A stretch of 64,000 nt of DNA from the NCBI GenBank assembly GCA_000421065.1, contig ATWD01000001.1:2658001-2722000 (forward strand), given 5' to 3'. The notes below the pieces were generated by a model. That model was given only the letters and a program-made list of their open reading frames with translations. It searched no databases and had not been told where the DNA came from. This stretch comes from Acidobacteriaceae bacterium TAA 166 (GTDB lineage Bacteria; Acidobacteriota; Terriglobia; Terriglobales; Acidobacteriaceae). Positions 26,387-36,832 of this stretch are shown piece by piece (within the stretch, counting starts at the first letter, position 1; every line of letters starts with the position of its first letter). The translations under genes and the position numbers were made by a program.

Positions 26387-27934
26387 TTACCTCCGCGATA
26401 GTTGAAAAGGAACATTGACCTGAGTGATTATGGCAACAGGTCGACCGCTCTGCATATAGGGCTTATATCTCCAACGCAGCACGGCATCGATCGCGGCCAT
26501 ACGCAGCTGTGAATCCCCGCGCAGCACATGAACCCTCTGCACGACGCCGGTCTTCGAGATCAGGACCTCCACGGTGACCGTTCCCTCGACTCCCATTCGT
26601 CTCGCTCTTTCGGGATAGGCTGGGAGCCGCGACGAGAGCAGATTCGCCTGCATGATTGCAGAAGATACGTGGGGAACGCTCCCTGGTGGCGTAGCAGACT
26701 GCGACGTATCCTCGCCGGGAGCGAGGGCTGGTTGAGCAGTCTGTTGATCGGGAGTTGGAAGCATTGCTGCTGATTGCTGTGAGGCGTCTTGACCCGCATC
26801 GGCATTTGGGGCTATAGCAGGAGTGAAAGAGGAACTCGCCGGCGCTTGAGCTGCAGCCGGTGCGGGAGATTGTTGTTCCGGAGCAGGAGTAGGGTGCTCA
26901 CCCTTTAGGTCGCGAATCTCCTGCCGAAAGAGCTCCAGCTTCTTATGGAGGGAGGGACCGTAATCGTCGGCCCACGTGCGTGCATATCCATGGCCGATCG
27001 CAAACCACACACCTGAAACCAATAGAAGCATCCCAGGCAGCGTCACGAGAAAGAACGTCTTTCTCCTTTGCTTTTCACTGCTATAGGTGGCTAGTGGAAC
27101 AGCGATGGAGGGATCATCCTCCTGATCCGACGGCGCAAATCCTCGTTGCGAGAGTTGATCCGCAGGACGCAGAGCAAAGACAACGGACTCATTCGGAGCC
27201 GGAGCCGCTGTTTGATTTGCAGACCTCGCCGCGTTCTCGAGATACGAGATGAGCGGTTTGATAGCCTCCGGCGTCGTTCGGGAAGACGGCGGAGGCTCTA
27301 CGCGATCCATCTTCGGAGAAGCGTCTTCTGCAGGTGCCTGCAAAACGACCTCTTCGGTCTTTGGTTTTGTCGGCGGTGTTGTTCTTTGTGCCTTCTCGTG
27401 TTCGATCGTCGCCAGGTGTTCTCGCAGCTCACGGGCCGTATCCTCAAGCTTCAGCAGAGCATCGGCGATCATTCGCTGCGTGTGGGTTCGATCAGCGGCG
27501 GCTTCGGGTGAATGCGAAGTCTTCGCCGTTGAGATGCGCTCCAACGAAAGCAGCTCATCCTCATGATCCGCGATCGGGTCCGGTAGAGTCGGACCTCCGA
27601 CATCCACCCCGGCAAGCATCTGCCGCATTCGATTCGAAGGCTCGGCGGCGTCCGGGGGAAGCTCTTCCACACTGTGGCCGGAGACTCCCTCGACAACGAC
27701 ACTCAACATCTCCTCGTCCGAGAGAGCACCTCTCTCGCGACCGCTCAACTCTCCGACGAGCGCCCAAAAGTCCATCGCAAGATGGCGATTTTCGCTTAAA
27801 TGCTCAGCGAAGCCGCGAAGATCCTCTGCGCTTCCGTACGGAACTTTGTGCATGTCGCACAGTGATCGAAATCTCTTAACGGCTTGCTCATGTCGCTCCG
27901 TCTCTTCCGAGGCGAAGCTTGCTCTTCTCTCCAT
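26387..27934 (-). CDS. TonB-family protein with large cytoplasmic N-terminal domain
   Basis: A 515-residue protein. The C-terminal 75 residues are a TonB domain (RLPAYPERARRMGVEGTVTV ... LRWRYKPYMQSG). A single membrane helix (FFLVTLPGMLLLVSGVWFAIG) lies near residue 292, and a Pro/Ala/Gln-rich linker of about 120 residues spans the periplasm. Unlike ordinary TonB, about 290 residues precede the helix. They are acidic and mostly helical, with a FAEHLSENRHLAMDFWALVGEL segment, a Pro-rich stretch and no motif I recognise. GGAG precedes the ATG. It follows the TonB-dependent receptor gene at 28127 on the same strand (192-bp gap), so it is probably its dedicated energy transducer with a cytoplasmic regulatory or docking domain. 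Confidence 0.8.
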   Translation of the reverse strand: MERRASFASEETERHEQAVKRFRSLCDMHKVPYGSAEDLRGFAEHLSENRHLAMDFWALVGELSGRERGALSDEEMLSVVVEGVSGHSVEELPPDAAEPSNRMRQMLAGVDVGGPTLPDPIADHEDELLSLERISTAKTSHSPEAAADRTHTQRMIADALLKLEDTARELREHLATIEHEKAQRTTPPTKPKTEEVVLQAPAEDASPKMDRVEPPPSSRTTPEAIKPLISYLENAARSANQTAAPAPNESVVFALRPADQLSQRGFAPSDQEDDPSIAVPLATYSSEKQRRKTFFLVTLPGMLLLVSGVWFAIGHGYARTWADDYGPSLHKKLELFRQEIRDLKGEHPTPAPEQQSPAPAAAQAPASSSFTPAIAPNADAGQDASQQSAAMLPTPDQQTAQPALAPGEDTSQSATPPGSVPHVSSAIMQANLLSSRLPAYPERARRMGVEGTVTVEVLISKTGVVQRVHVLRGDSQLRMAAIDAVLRWRYKPYMQSGRPVAIITQVNVPFQLSRR

Positions 27935-28126
27935 CGTGAATCCGCTCCCTTGGCATACTCCGCGGGGGCCTTTCTTCTTGGATGCGCTTTAGGCGGAAGA
28001 GATCACAACGGGCCGCAGGCACGCCCTCAATCCCTTCATGCTAAGCAACATGGACCACGATCTCCAGCGAGAAGTGAGAACGCTGTGGATATCTTCCCCT
28101 GCGCAGAATGATGCAATCGATTGCAG

Positions 28127-31100
28127 TCAGAAGCTAAGACGAAGACCAAGCTGCACTTGGCGCTCACGAGAACTGCCCACGGTCGAGGCCGTATATTCGC
28201 CGAAGGGAATCGTATTCAGCCCCTCCGACGCGATGGCCTGTGCATCCTGAAAGACCAGAGGGGTCACATCGGCCACCGGAGCTCCCACGAGAAGAGCTCT
28301 CTGCTGCACACCGGTGACGTTGACGTGATTAGCCACATTGAATGCTTCGCCGATCACTCGCAGGCTGACTCTCTCGCTGCGATACAGCGTTCGCGTCAGC
28401 CGCAGGTCGAGGCGGTTGGTATCGGGAAGCCGCAATGTATTCCGGCCAATCGTCGGAAGATAGATGGCTCCCCCTGAGCCGTTGATGCTCTCGCGTCCAC
28501 CGCTCAACCGTGTTCCCCCGAAGATCTCGTAGCTGTAAGGTCGTCCACTGGTCTCATAGAACAGGCCGGAGATCTGCCATCCGTTGGCGGCGCCGGAGAG
28601 CCATCGGTTCGCCGTATGCATTCTTGGCTGCCACGTCGCGCTGGCAACGATCTTGTGAGGAAAGTTCAGCCGCGACAGGCCCTTGTCATACTGGACGGTA
28701 AAGGGATCGAACTGCGAGTTGCTGCGCGGAGAAGATCCCCCGCTCTGCCCCTGATCGATAGCCTTCGACCATGTCCATGCGAAAGTAAACTCGAACCCTC
28801 GACGATTCCGGCGCTTCGCCTCGAGCACCAGTGCGTTGTAACTCGCCGAGACGTTCGAGGTAACCGCCGTGATCACGCCATAGTCGTCGCTGCGCCGCGC
28901 TGTATACACCGGCACAAAGAACGTCTCACCATCCTGAATGCCCGTGGCATAAGACCCACCCTGAATCTGAAAGCCACGGACGACGGTCGAAGGTGCGATG
29001 TTAAGGTCGACCGAGCTCGAGAGTTGGCGATCGATATTCATCAGGTAGGTTGCGCTCGCGGCCACTCCGGCTCCAACCTCATGCTCCACGCCAAAACTTC
29101 CCTGCTGCACCATGGGAGAACGAAATCTTCGACTGAGAACCGTCGCCGAGGTGGTAGAAGCGACCGCCGATGAAGGAGCAGAAAGGTACGTGCACACATA
29201 GCCGAAGCCCTGATTCGCCACCTGCGGACACCCCGTAATGGTCGATGGCGTGATGCTGACGTGAGTCGTTGAAGCCGGGAGAGCCGTATTCGTCAAAGCG
29301 CTCTGCAGCGTGGCTCCCGGCACACGACCGTAGTAGATTCCATAACCCACGTGAACTACACCGTGCCGAACACCGAACGGGGACCATGACAACCCAAACC
29401 TTGGGCCTAGATTATTTCTATCCTCGGGAATGACGCCGGTCGCGCCCAAATCGCTGAAGACCTGATCCAGGGCGGGGTTTGGATGCTGCGGCAGTGGCAG
29501 CAACTCATATTCATAGCGCAGCCCCAGGTTAATCGCCAGCCCTGACCGTGGCCGCCAGCTATCCTGCACGAACCCCGCCCACTCCTGCGTGTCGAAAGAG
29601 ACGTCCTGCGTCCCGAAACTCTGCGTAAAGGAACGGAAACAGAAGTTATGGATCGGCGAGACGATCGAAGGGCAGCCTCCGTTCGGATACGCGTGCACAT
29701 CGAAGGTGTAGTCCGTAATCCAGTCCACCAGGCCACCGGCATGTCCTCCGGTGGTTCCACTGTCGTAATGGAAGGTCCCGATCGAGTTACGGAGTGCGCT
29801 AATGCGGTCCGACACAAAACTCGTATCAATGCCTATCTGCAAAAGATGGTGTCCCGCAGCCCAGCTCGCCGTATCGACCACCTGGGTTCTGGTCTCATCC
29901 GGATAAGCGCTGTGGCTCATCCCCGCCGGAGTTCCGAAGGTCAGACCATCGGGACCGATCGCAATCTCAGGAGCGTAGCCTCCGGGGCCGATGGCAGGTT
30001 CTTGAGGCAATGGCGTCTGTGCCAGTTCGTACTGGAAGTCACGACCATAGGCGATACGCAGCTCGTCAGTGAATCTGGCTGAGCCCGTCCATGTCCATCG
30101 TGCGACTCCGGTATCGAGCTTTCCGTAGCCACTTCCCACGCTGGCCATTCCGCGATCGACCACAGGAGCTCCAAGCAAACCTGCCGGCGAGGACGATCGC
30201 AGACGGTTGTACTGTACGCTGATCCGGTTGCGCGATGAGGCCTGCCACTCCAGCTTGCCGAAGTGAATCGTCTGATCGTCCCGTCGTGGAGCTTCGCCCG
30301 TCAGGCCGCTGAGATAGTTCAGCGCAGCGTTGATCTTCGAGGCCGAGACGCCACGGTTGCCGAGAAGAGCATTCTGCGTCGGGGTAAGGCGATAGAAATC
30401 AGGATCGCTAGGGGAGCCAATCGCAGGAAAGCCTCGCCGCTGTTGATCGAACGCATAGAAGTAGAACAGGCGGTTCCGTACGATCGCGCCGCCCAGCGTT
30501 CCTCCAAACTGCTGGCGGAGATCGTGCGGCTTCACAATCGAGCTGCCGATCAATCCATCCTGATAGGTTGTCGCCACCGAAAAGGGATTTTTCGCCGCCA
30601 GGCTACTGGTTCGCAGAGTAAGAAATCCGTTTCCATGCAGATCGTTGCCTCCACTCTTCGAGATGGTCGCGATCGCGCCTCCCGCTCCCCGCCCATAAAG
30701 AGCGGAGTAGTTTTGCGTGTTGATGCGAAACTCACGGACGGCCTCCTGAGAAAATGCGTAGACCGCGCCTGTTCGTCTCCACGAAGCCGCGCCACGCCGC
30801 GCTCCCCCAGGTTCGGCTCCTGTCTCCTCCTCATTGCCGTCAGCCTCCCTGCTTCCGCGAGGAACCCCCTGGAACGACTGATCGTCGGAGGCGCCATCCA
30901 TCGTCGTGCTGTTCTGAGTCGCGGCTAGTCCACGAAAGGTCAGCAGATCCCCCTCCTGGCCATCGGGATTGGCTGCGGGCGTCAAAAGCGCAAAGCTCTG
31001 CCAACGCCGCCCATTCAGCGGAAGACGATCGATCTCTGAAGAGGTCACCACGCTCGAAATCGCTCCGCTCGCCGGGCGTTCAAGCAAGGCGTCGTCGTCT

Positions 31101-31522
31101 CCCGATACCGTCACTGCCGACTGCACTCCGGCGGCCTTCAACCTTATATCAATTCCAGTGACGCCCCCCGTTTCGATCAGGACACGATCGACGACCTGTG
31201 CCGCGAACCCAGTCGCCTCCACAGTAAGTCCGTACTCCCCAGTCGGCACAGCCGCAAAGACAAAATCTCCACCCGAACGGCAGCTAGCCACAAAGCTAAG
31301 CCCGTGCTGCGGGTCCGCGAGGCGAGTGTTGCACCTGGGGATGACGGCTCCGCTCGCATCTGTAACGGTTCCTCGGACAGTGCCGCTGACAGTGGTCTGG
31401 CCCAAGGCCTCGCCCGTCACCATGCTCGTGAGCCCTATCAAAAACAGGACCAGAGAAAGCCGCACACCCGCCTCTCTCGCTTCGCCGGTGCGAGAACCGG
31501 CGAGCCTCGCGTGATCGTGCAT
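28127..31522 (-). CDS. Oar-like TonB-dependent receptor
   Basis: An 1131-residue outer-membrane protein. A signal segment (VRLSLVLFLIGLTSMVTGEALG) is followed by a carboxypeptidase-regulatory-like/CNA-B domain (TVSGTVRGTVTDASGAVIP). A plug domain with SSEIDRLPLNGRRWQSFALL and GRGAGGAIATISKSGGNDLHG precedes a long beta-barrel ending in aromatic/hydrophobic strands (QVQLGLRLSF). This layout is typical of acidobacterial Oar-like receptors, thought to import oligosaccharides or other large ligands. The start at 31522 is set by GGAGAGGAC directly upstream. There is no SusD partner. It is transcribed with the TonB-like gene downstream. Confidence 0.9.
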   Translation of the reverse strand: MHDHARLAGSRTGEAREAGVRLSLVLFLIGLTSMVTGEALGQTTVSGTVRGTVTDASGAVIPRCNTRLADPQHGLSFVASCRSGGDFVFAAVPTGEYGLTVEATGFAAQVVDRVLIETGGVTGIDIRLKAAGVQSAVTVSGDDDALLERPASGAISSVVTSSEIDRLPLNGRRWQSFALLTPAANPDGQEGDLLTFRGLAATQNSTTMDGASDDQSFQGVPRGSREADGNEEETGAEPGGARRGAASWRRTGAVYAFSQEAVREFRINTQNYSALYGRGAGGAIATISKSGGNDLHGNGFLTLRTSSLAAKNPFSVATTYQDGLIGSSIVKPHDLRQQFGGTLGGAIVRNRLFYFYAFDQQRRGFPAIGSPSDPDFYRLTPTQNALLGNRGVSASKINAALNYLSGLTGEAPRRDDQTIHFGKLEWQASSRNRISVQYNRLRSSSPAGLLGAPVVDRGMASVGSGYGKLDTGVARWTWTGSARFTDELRIAYGRDFQYELAQTPLPQEPAIGPGGYAPEIAIGPDGLTFGTPAGMSHSAYPDETRTQVVDTASWAAGHHLLQIGIDTSFVSDRISALRNSIGTFHYDSGTTGGHAGGLVDWITDYTFDVHAYPNGGCPSIVSPIHNFCFRSFTQSFGTQDVSFDTQEWAGFVQDSWRPRSGLAINLGLRYEYELLPLPQHPNPALDQVFSDLGATGVIPEDRNNLGPRFGLSWSPFGVRHGVVHVGYGIYYGRVPGATLQSALTNTALPASTTHVSITPSTITGCPQVANQGFGYVCTYLSAPSSAVASTTSATVLSRRFRSPMVQQGSFGVEHEVGAGVAASATYLMNIDRQLSSSVDLNIAPSTVVRGFQIQGGSYATGIQDGETFFVPVYTARRSDDYGVITAVTSNVSASYNALVLEAKRRNRRGFEFTFAWTWSKAIDQGQSGGSSPRSNSQFDPFTVQYDKGLSRLNFPHKIVASATWQPRMHTANRWLSGAANGWQISGLFYETSGRPYSYEIFGGTRLSGGRESINGSGGAIYLPTIGRNTLRLPDTNRLDLRLTRTLYRSERVSLRVIGEAFNVANHVNVTGVQQRALLVGAPVADVTPLVFQDAQAIASEGLNTIPFGEYTASTVGSSRERQVQLGLRLSF

Positions 31523-31710
31523 GTCCTCTCCGCCGCTGGTCTGCCGGTATTGTGTAAGCCCGCATAGCGGAACATCCCACCGGACTCTCATCGTTCCAGG
31601 AGCTTTTTGCCTGTTCTCAGAACAAGCCCTCACCACGCGCGTGGAACGAGAAGGATAGCCGCAGACTAACGGACTTTCCGCCGTTTGCTACTCCCCCGAA
31701 AGGGGTACTT

Positions 31711-31745
31711 AAAACAAAACGGGCGGCGGCCGAAGCCACCGCCCG
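31711..31745 (-). terminator. Intrinsic terminator after TonB-dependent receptor gene
   Basis: On the minus strand CGGGCGGTGGCTTCGGCCGC-CGCCCG (hyphen added) forms a GC hairpin followed by TTTTGTTTT, 15 bases after the stop at 31760. Confidence 0.85.
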
Positions 31746-31759
31746 AGATACAGGGAAAG

Positions 31760-34700
31760 CTAGAACTGCAGACGCGCTCCAATCTGGATCTGCCGCGGAG
31801 CGAACTGGAAGTTGCTCGAGTTCGTCTGCGTCACCGCTCCGAACTGCGAGACCGTGGGGTCCGCCGTGGAGGTATTGAAGGTCAGCGTATTGCCAGTAAG
31901 GCTCGTGACTGCTCCATTCTTGACCGAAGTTGTACCTAGTGTATAGCCCTGCGTATTCACGCTGGTCACATTCTGGTGGTTGACCAGGTTGAAGGTCTCG
32001 CCCAGCAGCTCCAGCTTGGCCCGCTCCGTGATCGCAAACCGCTTGGAGATGCGCAGGTCGAGCACGTTGGTCTTCGGTTGAGCGAAAGCATCGCGAGCGA
32101 TCCCCGGAACACGGAAGGTGCCGTTCGATCCGTTGATGCCTCCACCGATCGCGCTGAGAGGCGTCTGGCCTGCCCCCGCGAAGCCCGAGGAGAGTGTGCC
32201 GCTCGTCTTGATGTCGTACGGCAGGCCACTCTGCACCGCGTAGCTGGGTGAGATCTGCCAATCGTTCGTCAGGTAGCTCATCAAACCCCTTGTCTTCCAG
32301 GGAGTGGTCAGAACCGAGGTGAGAACGAAGCGGTTGGGGATGTTCGAGATCGCGTTGCCGTACTCCGCGCGCAGATCCTGCGGATCCAGCAGGTTGTTGG
32401 CTGTCGTCGCCGTCTGGTTATTCACGCCATAGTCCAGAGCATGCGACCAGGTGTAGTTCGCATTCAACGAGAAGCTATGCGAGAACCGGTGATTGATCTG
32501 TCCCACCAATCCCTGATAGTTGGAGTTTGACCCGCTGAAGATATCGGTCAACGAACCGTAGGCGCAGTTGGGACGCTGACTTGGGCAAGAACCATTGACG
32601 TTAGGCAGACGGTTGTAGAACTTCGAGGTCAACACCGAGCCATTCGCCAGCGGTCCCTTGCCCGAAGTATCGACGACCGTGTACTGCACTGTCGTCGGCG
32701 CAGCCAGGTTGACGTCGGTGAAGTTCGGCAACCGGCGTCCGAAAGCACCCAGCCACGTCACGCTCATCACGGTATCGTAGCCAAGGTCCTGCTCGACCGT
32801 CAGGTCGGCCTGATGGATCTCGGGAGCCTTGAAGTTCTTGTCGAAGAAGACCACGTTCGGCTGGCCTGAGAGAGCTCCCCCCTGTCCCGGAGGAATCACC
32901 TGCGGGAATGCCGGGGCATTCGTCGAAGTCGGCGTGTAGGAGACCGTGTACTGGCCAGCCGCGACGCCGGTATTGATCAACGAGTTGTAGACGGTTCCGT
33001 TCAGGATGCGCGCGAAGAACTCGCCATAGCCTCCGCGAACGATCGTCTTGCCCGTGCCGAAGACGTCATACGCGAAGCCGACGCGAGGGCCAATGTTGCT
33101 CTTGTCAGAAGGATGGTTGCTGGTCTGCGGGATCGCCGGATTCACCAGGTTGGCAAAGGGCGTCGGCAGCTGCTCATACTCCCACCGCAGGCCGTAGGTG
33201 ATCTTCAGGCGCGGTGTAATCGCCCAGTTGTCCTCGGCGAAGATCGCATAGTCCGTGGTCTGGAACTCAAGACCCGGCGCGCCGAAGCCCTGCACAAAGC
33301 TGGAGTAGTTTTTCGCACCCCCCACCGTCGCGGGGTTCTGCGCAAGGTAGAAGTCGGTGAAGTAGTTCGTCAGGTTCGAATAGCTATACACTCCGAAACC
33401 CGAGAATAGGTTGTTGACCAGGTCGTCGGTGTGCAGAAAGTCGACGCCGAACTTGATGTTGTGCTTTCCATGAATGTAGTTGGCCGTATCGGCGATCTGC
33501 CAGCGACGTTCGTCCGGCAGGGCCGCGCGCTGCAGGAAGTTCGGCGTGCCGAAGGTGAACAGGTTGGTGATGCTGACGCTCGGGGGAGCCCCCAAAGGAT
33601 TGCTGTAGCCACTGCCGGTCGGTCCAAGCAGATTCTGCGTCTCGTAAGGCGTCGGAGTTTGGCTGAACTCGAACTCGAAGTCGCGACCATACTGGTAGCG
33701 CACTTCGTTCGACAGGTGGTCATTGATCGCCGTCTGCAGACGCGCGATCAGAAACGAGACGCGAACGTCGTCGTTGCCGAAGCTGCGAATGCCGTTCGTG
33801 CTGGTCAGGCCGGTCTGGATGCCAGCTGGCGACGTCCAGCACAGGCGGTTGAACTCAAACGAAGCATGGTTGCGCGGGCTAATCTGCCAGTCCAATTTAG
33901 GGAAGAAGATCGTCTGCAGGCCCTTGCGGGGAACCGTTCCCAGCATCGAATTCAGCCCCGCGACGCCATCGATATAGTTCTGCGCTGCGGCGGTGTAGGT
34001 CGTGCGATTCAGCTTCTGCTGCAGTGTGCAAACCGTGGCATCGATGGTGCTGGGTGCCGCCCCTCCCGTCGCGACTCCGCACGTCTTGCCCGCGGGAAGA
34101 TTCAGGTCCGGCAGCGTCAGCAGGTTCTGCGGCTGGGTCGCAATGGCGACCGCGGGAAAGTTATGATCGAACCGGTCGCCGGCAAAGAAGAAGAACAGCT
34201 TGTCCTTCCAAAGCGGACCGCTGATCGCGCCGCCGTACTGCTTGCGCTTATCGGTCGGCTTCACGTTGGTCGAAACCACCTGGCCCGCCGAGTTCACGAC
34301 ATTCAGCTTGGCCTGCGCGTTGGCCGCGCCCCACTCCGCGTCGCGATCGTAGAAGTAAAGCTCGCCATGAAACTGGTTGCCGCCGCTCTTGGTGATCGAG
34401 TTCACAACGCCGCCCGCCGCGCGTCCAAACTCCGTCGAGTAGTTCGACGTATTCACCTGAAACTCCTGGATCGAGGCCTTCGCCGTCGAATATCCGGCAC
34501 GCGTACGCCCGCGCTCCTCGGAGAAGTAGGCCTGGTTATCGTCCGCGCCGTCGATCGTCACGTTGTTCATCAAGGTGCTCTGGCCGCGGAAGCTCAGCAG
34601 GCCGAATCCACTCGAATCGATCGTCACGCCCGGCGTCAGCGCGGCATAGGAGGACCAGCGATAATTGCTGACCGGAAGATCCTGCAGCGTGCGCTGGGGA

Positions 34701-35119
34701 ATCACGTTCGCAAAATCGGGCGAGATCGTGTTCAGGATCGGGGCCTCGCTCGTTACCTCGACCGTATCCGACGTGCTTCCAACTACCAGCTTTGTCGAGA
34801 TATCTGTCAATAAACCCACTTGGACGATCACGTTCTTCGACTCATAGTTCTGAAAGCCGGGCGCGCCGATCTTCACCGTAAAGCTCGAGGGGGGCAGATG
34901 GACGAGACGAAAGAAGCCTGAGTCGTCCGTCTCCGTTGTCTGCTCGGCGTTGGTGGTGTTTGAGCGAATCACGACAGTGGCATGCGCGACGGCCAGATCT
35001 CCGGCGTCGGTCACCGTGCCGCCGATCGCGCCGTCGGTCGCCGACTGAGCATGACCGGAGAGGCAGGCCCCGGTGCCCAGAACGACAGCAAATACGAGTT
35101 TCTTAAGATTGTTCATCAT
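31760..35119 (-). CDS. Oar-like TonB-dependent receptor
   Basis: A 1119-residue outer-membrane receptor with the same architecture as its neighbour: signal peptide (LKKLVFAVVLGTGACLSGHAQ), N-terminal regulatory beta-sandwich (GAIGGTVTDAGDLAVAHATVVI), plug domain (VIPQRTLQDLPVSNYRW; FGRAAGGVVNSITKSGGNQF) and a barrel ending PRQIQIGARLQF. Both receptors contain INHRFSHSFSLNANYTWSHA or equivalent late-barrel motifs. Start 35119 has AGGAG at nine bases; ATG at 35125 is possible and changes only two residues. It is closed by its own terminator, so it is a separate transcript from the second receptor. The ligand is unknown; plant or fungal glycans are likely given the nearby GH105 and GH92 enzymes. 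Confidence 0.9.
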   Translation of the reverse strand: MMNNLKKLVFAVVLGTGACLSGHAQSATDGAIGGTVTDAGDLAVAHATVVIRSNTTNAEQTTETDDSGFFRLVHLPPSSFTVKIGAPGFQNYESKNVIVQVGLLTDISTKLVVGSTSDTVEVTSEAPILNTISPDFANVIPQRTLQDLPVSNYRWSSYAALTPGVTIDSSGFGLLSFRGQSTLMNNVTIDGADDNQAYFSEERGRTRAGYSTAKASIQEFQVNTSNYSTEFGRAAGGVVNSITKSGGNQFHGELYFYDRDAEWGAANAQAKLNVVNSAGQVVSTNVKPTDKRKQYGGAISGPLWKDKLFFFFAGDRFDHNFPAVAIATQPQNLLTLPDLNLPAGKTCGVATGGAAPSTIDATVCTLQQKLNRTTYTAAAQNYIDGVAGLNSMLGTVPRKGLQTIFFPKLDWQISPRNHASFEFNRLCWTSPAGIQTGLTSTNGIRSFGNDDVRVSFLIARLQTAINDHLSNEVRYQYGRDFEFEFSQTPTPYETQNLLGPTGSGYSNPLGAPPSVSITNLFTFGTPNFLQRAALPDERRWQIADTANYIHGKHNIKFGVDFLHTDDLVNNLFSGFGVYSYSNLTNYFTDFYLAQNPATVGGAKNYSSFVQGFGAPGLEFQTTDYAIFAEDNWAITPRLKITYGLRWEYEQLPTPFANLVNPAIPQTSNHPSDKSNIGPRVGFAYDVFGTGKTIVRGGYGEFFARILNGTVYNSLINTGVAAGQYTVSYTPTSTNAPAFPQVIPPGQGGALSGQPNVVFFDKNFKAPEIHQADLTVEQDLGYDTVMSVTWLGAFGRRLPNFTDVNLAAPTTVQYTVVDTSGKGPLANGSVLTSKFYNRLPNVNGSCPSQRPNCAYGSLTDIFSGSNSNYQGLVGQINHRFSHSFSLNANYTWSHALDYGVNNQTATTANNLLDPQDLRAEYGNAISNIPNRFVLTSVLTTPWKTRGLMSYLTNDWQISPSYAVQSGLPYDIKTSGTLSSGFAGAGQTPLSAIGGGINGSNGTFRVPGIARDAFAQPKTNVLDLRISKRFAITERAKLELLGETFNLVNHQNVTSVNTQGYTLGTTSVKNGAVTSLTGNTLTFNTSTADPTVSQFGAVTQTNSSNFQFAPRQIQIGARLQF

Positions 35120-35408
35120 CCTCATGGTCTCCTGAAAAATTGCGAACGCTCGCCCCTCGGGCTGCGGAACGCTTTCCTGTTTTTTTGCATATGAATTTGA
35201 AATAAGCGAACATCGCGCATGAATTTCGCACGCGATTCAACCCTTTATCGGAAGGGTACGGCTCGGACTCGGATTACAATCACCGGTCCGAAGCGTTCTG
35301 TCGCCGATGGCTGGACTCCAAGGAAGAGGAGCAGGGCGCACCGGACATAAACACAACAGCTTGTCGTTATAGCGGTTAATTTACACATCCCCTGTAAACT
35401 GGATGTGA

Positions 35409-36530
35409 ATGTTTATTGATGAGGCAAAGATCTGGGTAAAGGCCGGCGACGGCGGCAACGGCTGCATGGCCTTCCGTCGCGAAAAGTTCGTCCCCCGTGG
35501 AGGCCCTTCCGGTGGCGACGGAGGACATGGCGGCGACATCCTCATGACCTCGTCGCTCAGCCACAACACCCTCATCCACTTCCGCTATAACCCCGAGCAC
35601 AAGTCCGGGCGCGGAGAGCATGGCATGGGCTCCAACATGTCCGGACAAGCCGGGGAGCCGCTCGTCCTCAAGGTTCCCGTCGGCACCGTGGTCTACGACC
35701 AGGAGACCGGCGAGCTGGTCCACGACTTCGCCCGTCCCAACGAGACCATCATCCTCGTCCGCGGAGGACGCGGAGGACACGGCAATCAGCACTTCGCCAC
35801 CAGCACCCACCAGGCTCCGCGCGAGCACGAGCTCGGTCGCCCCGGCGAGGAGCGCCGCCTGCGCCTCGAGCTGCGCCTGCTCGCCGACGCCGGCCTCGTC
35901 GGCTACCCCAACGTCGGCAAATCCACGCTCATCTCGCGTCTCTCCGCCGCCCGGCCCAAGATCGCCAACTACGCCTTCACCACGCTCCAGCCCAACCTCG
36001 GCGTCGTCACCGTCGGCGAGATGCCCTACGAGCAATCCTTCACCATCGCCGATCTCCCCGGCCTCATCGAAGGAGCGCACCTCGGCCACGGCCTCGGAAC
36101 CCAGTTCCTCAAACACATCGAGCGCACCAGCGTCATCGTTCACCTCATCGACGTCTCCGATGCCAGCGTGGCCGAGGGAGGAAGCGCCCGTCCTGACCCC
36201 GTCGAAGACTACAAGATCATCACGCAGGAGCTGGCCAGCTTCGACCCCGAGCTCGCCAAGCGGCCCACGATCCTGGTCGCCTCCAAGGCCGACGTCGCCA
36301 ACCCCGACAAGCTCAAGAAGCTGACCACCTACGCCAAGCGCCGCAAGCTCCCGCTCTATCCCATCTCCGCCGTCACCGGCGAAGGGGTCGACGCGCTCAA
36401 GTACGCTATCGCAGCCGCAGTCACCGAGCATCGTCCCAACATCTCGCTTGAGGCTGCGCCTGAGCCACCGAAGAAGCACAAGCCGCTTTATCCTCCTCCA
36501 GCCGCATCGGCTCGCCGCAATCGTCGTTAG
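35409..36530 (+). CDS. obgE: Obg/CgtA GTPase
   Basis: A 373-residue ribosome-associated GTPase needed for 50S assembly and stress control. The N-terminal glycine-rich Obg fold begins [19 protein letters not shown]. The G domain has [10 protein letters not shown] (about residue 165), the switch II motif [10 protein letters not shown] and the G4-like SKAD. The C-terminus is a short Lys/Pro/Arg tail ([12 protein letters not shown]) in place of an OCT domain. Start 35409 fits the family exactly. It is divergent from the TonB receptor gene with about 290 bp between them and is followed by a palindromic repeat and a terminator. Confidence 0.96.
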   Translation: MFIDEAKIWVKAGDGGNGCMAFRREKFVPRGGPSGGDGGHGGDILMTSSLSHNTLIHFRYNPEHKSGRGEHGMGSNMSGQAGEPLVLKVPVGTVVYDQETGELVHDFARPNETIILVRGGRGGHGNQHFATSTHQAPREHELGRPGEERRLRLELRLLADAGLVGYPNVGKSTLISRLSAARPKIANYAFTTLQPNLGVVTVGEMPYEQSFTIADLPGLIEGAHLGHGLGTQFLKHIERTSVIVHLIDVSDASVAEGGSARPDPVEDYKIITQELASFDPELAKRPTILVASKADVANPDKLKKLTTYAKRRKLPLYPISAVTGEGVDALKYAIAAAVTEHRPNISLEAAPEPPKKHKPLYPPPAASARRNRR

Positions 36531-36553
36531 GTCTTTTTGGAAGTGAAAGACAG

Positions 36554-36738
36554 GCGCTGCCGCGCGGGCCCACTGCGCGTGGGGCGCACCCTTCGTGACG
36601 CGTATACCGGCTTCGCCGTGGGCCTTCCTTCGGTCGGCGCGAAGATTTATCAAGCGACCAACGGGAGCCGCGACCCGAAGGGAGTGCACACGTCACAAAG
36701 CGACCGCTCCACGCGCAGTGGGGCCGGCCGGCAGGCCA
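36554..36738 (+). repeat. Long palindromic repeat, copy G
   Basis: A full copy starting 24 bases after the obgE stop, preceded by aaagacag as in copy E. The left core is changed (gcgcacccttcgtgacg), but the right arm retains complementary marks; the inner stem GGTCGGCGC / GCGACCAACG is present. Confidence 0.88.
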
Positions 36739-36759
36739 CAAGCCTCTCCTAAAAAAGGC

Positions 36760-36802
36760 GCCTCCTCCACGCGGGTTGCATTCCGTGTAGAGGAGGCATT
36801 TT
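36760..36802. terminator. Bidirectional terminator between obgE and ADOP gene
   Basis: Arms GCCTCCTC and GAGGAGGC with further imperfect pairing inside, preceded by AAAAAA and followed by ATTTTG. It sits between convergent genes. Confidence 0.8.
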
Positions 36803-36832
36803 GAGGAGAATCCAAACTCTCCGGCAGCGGCT

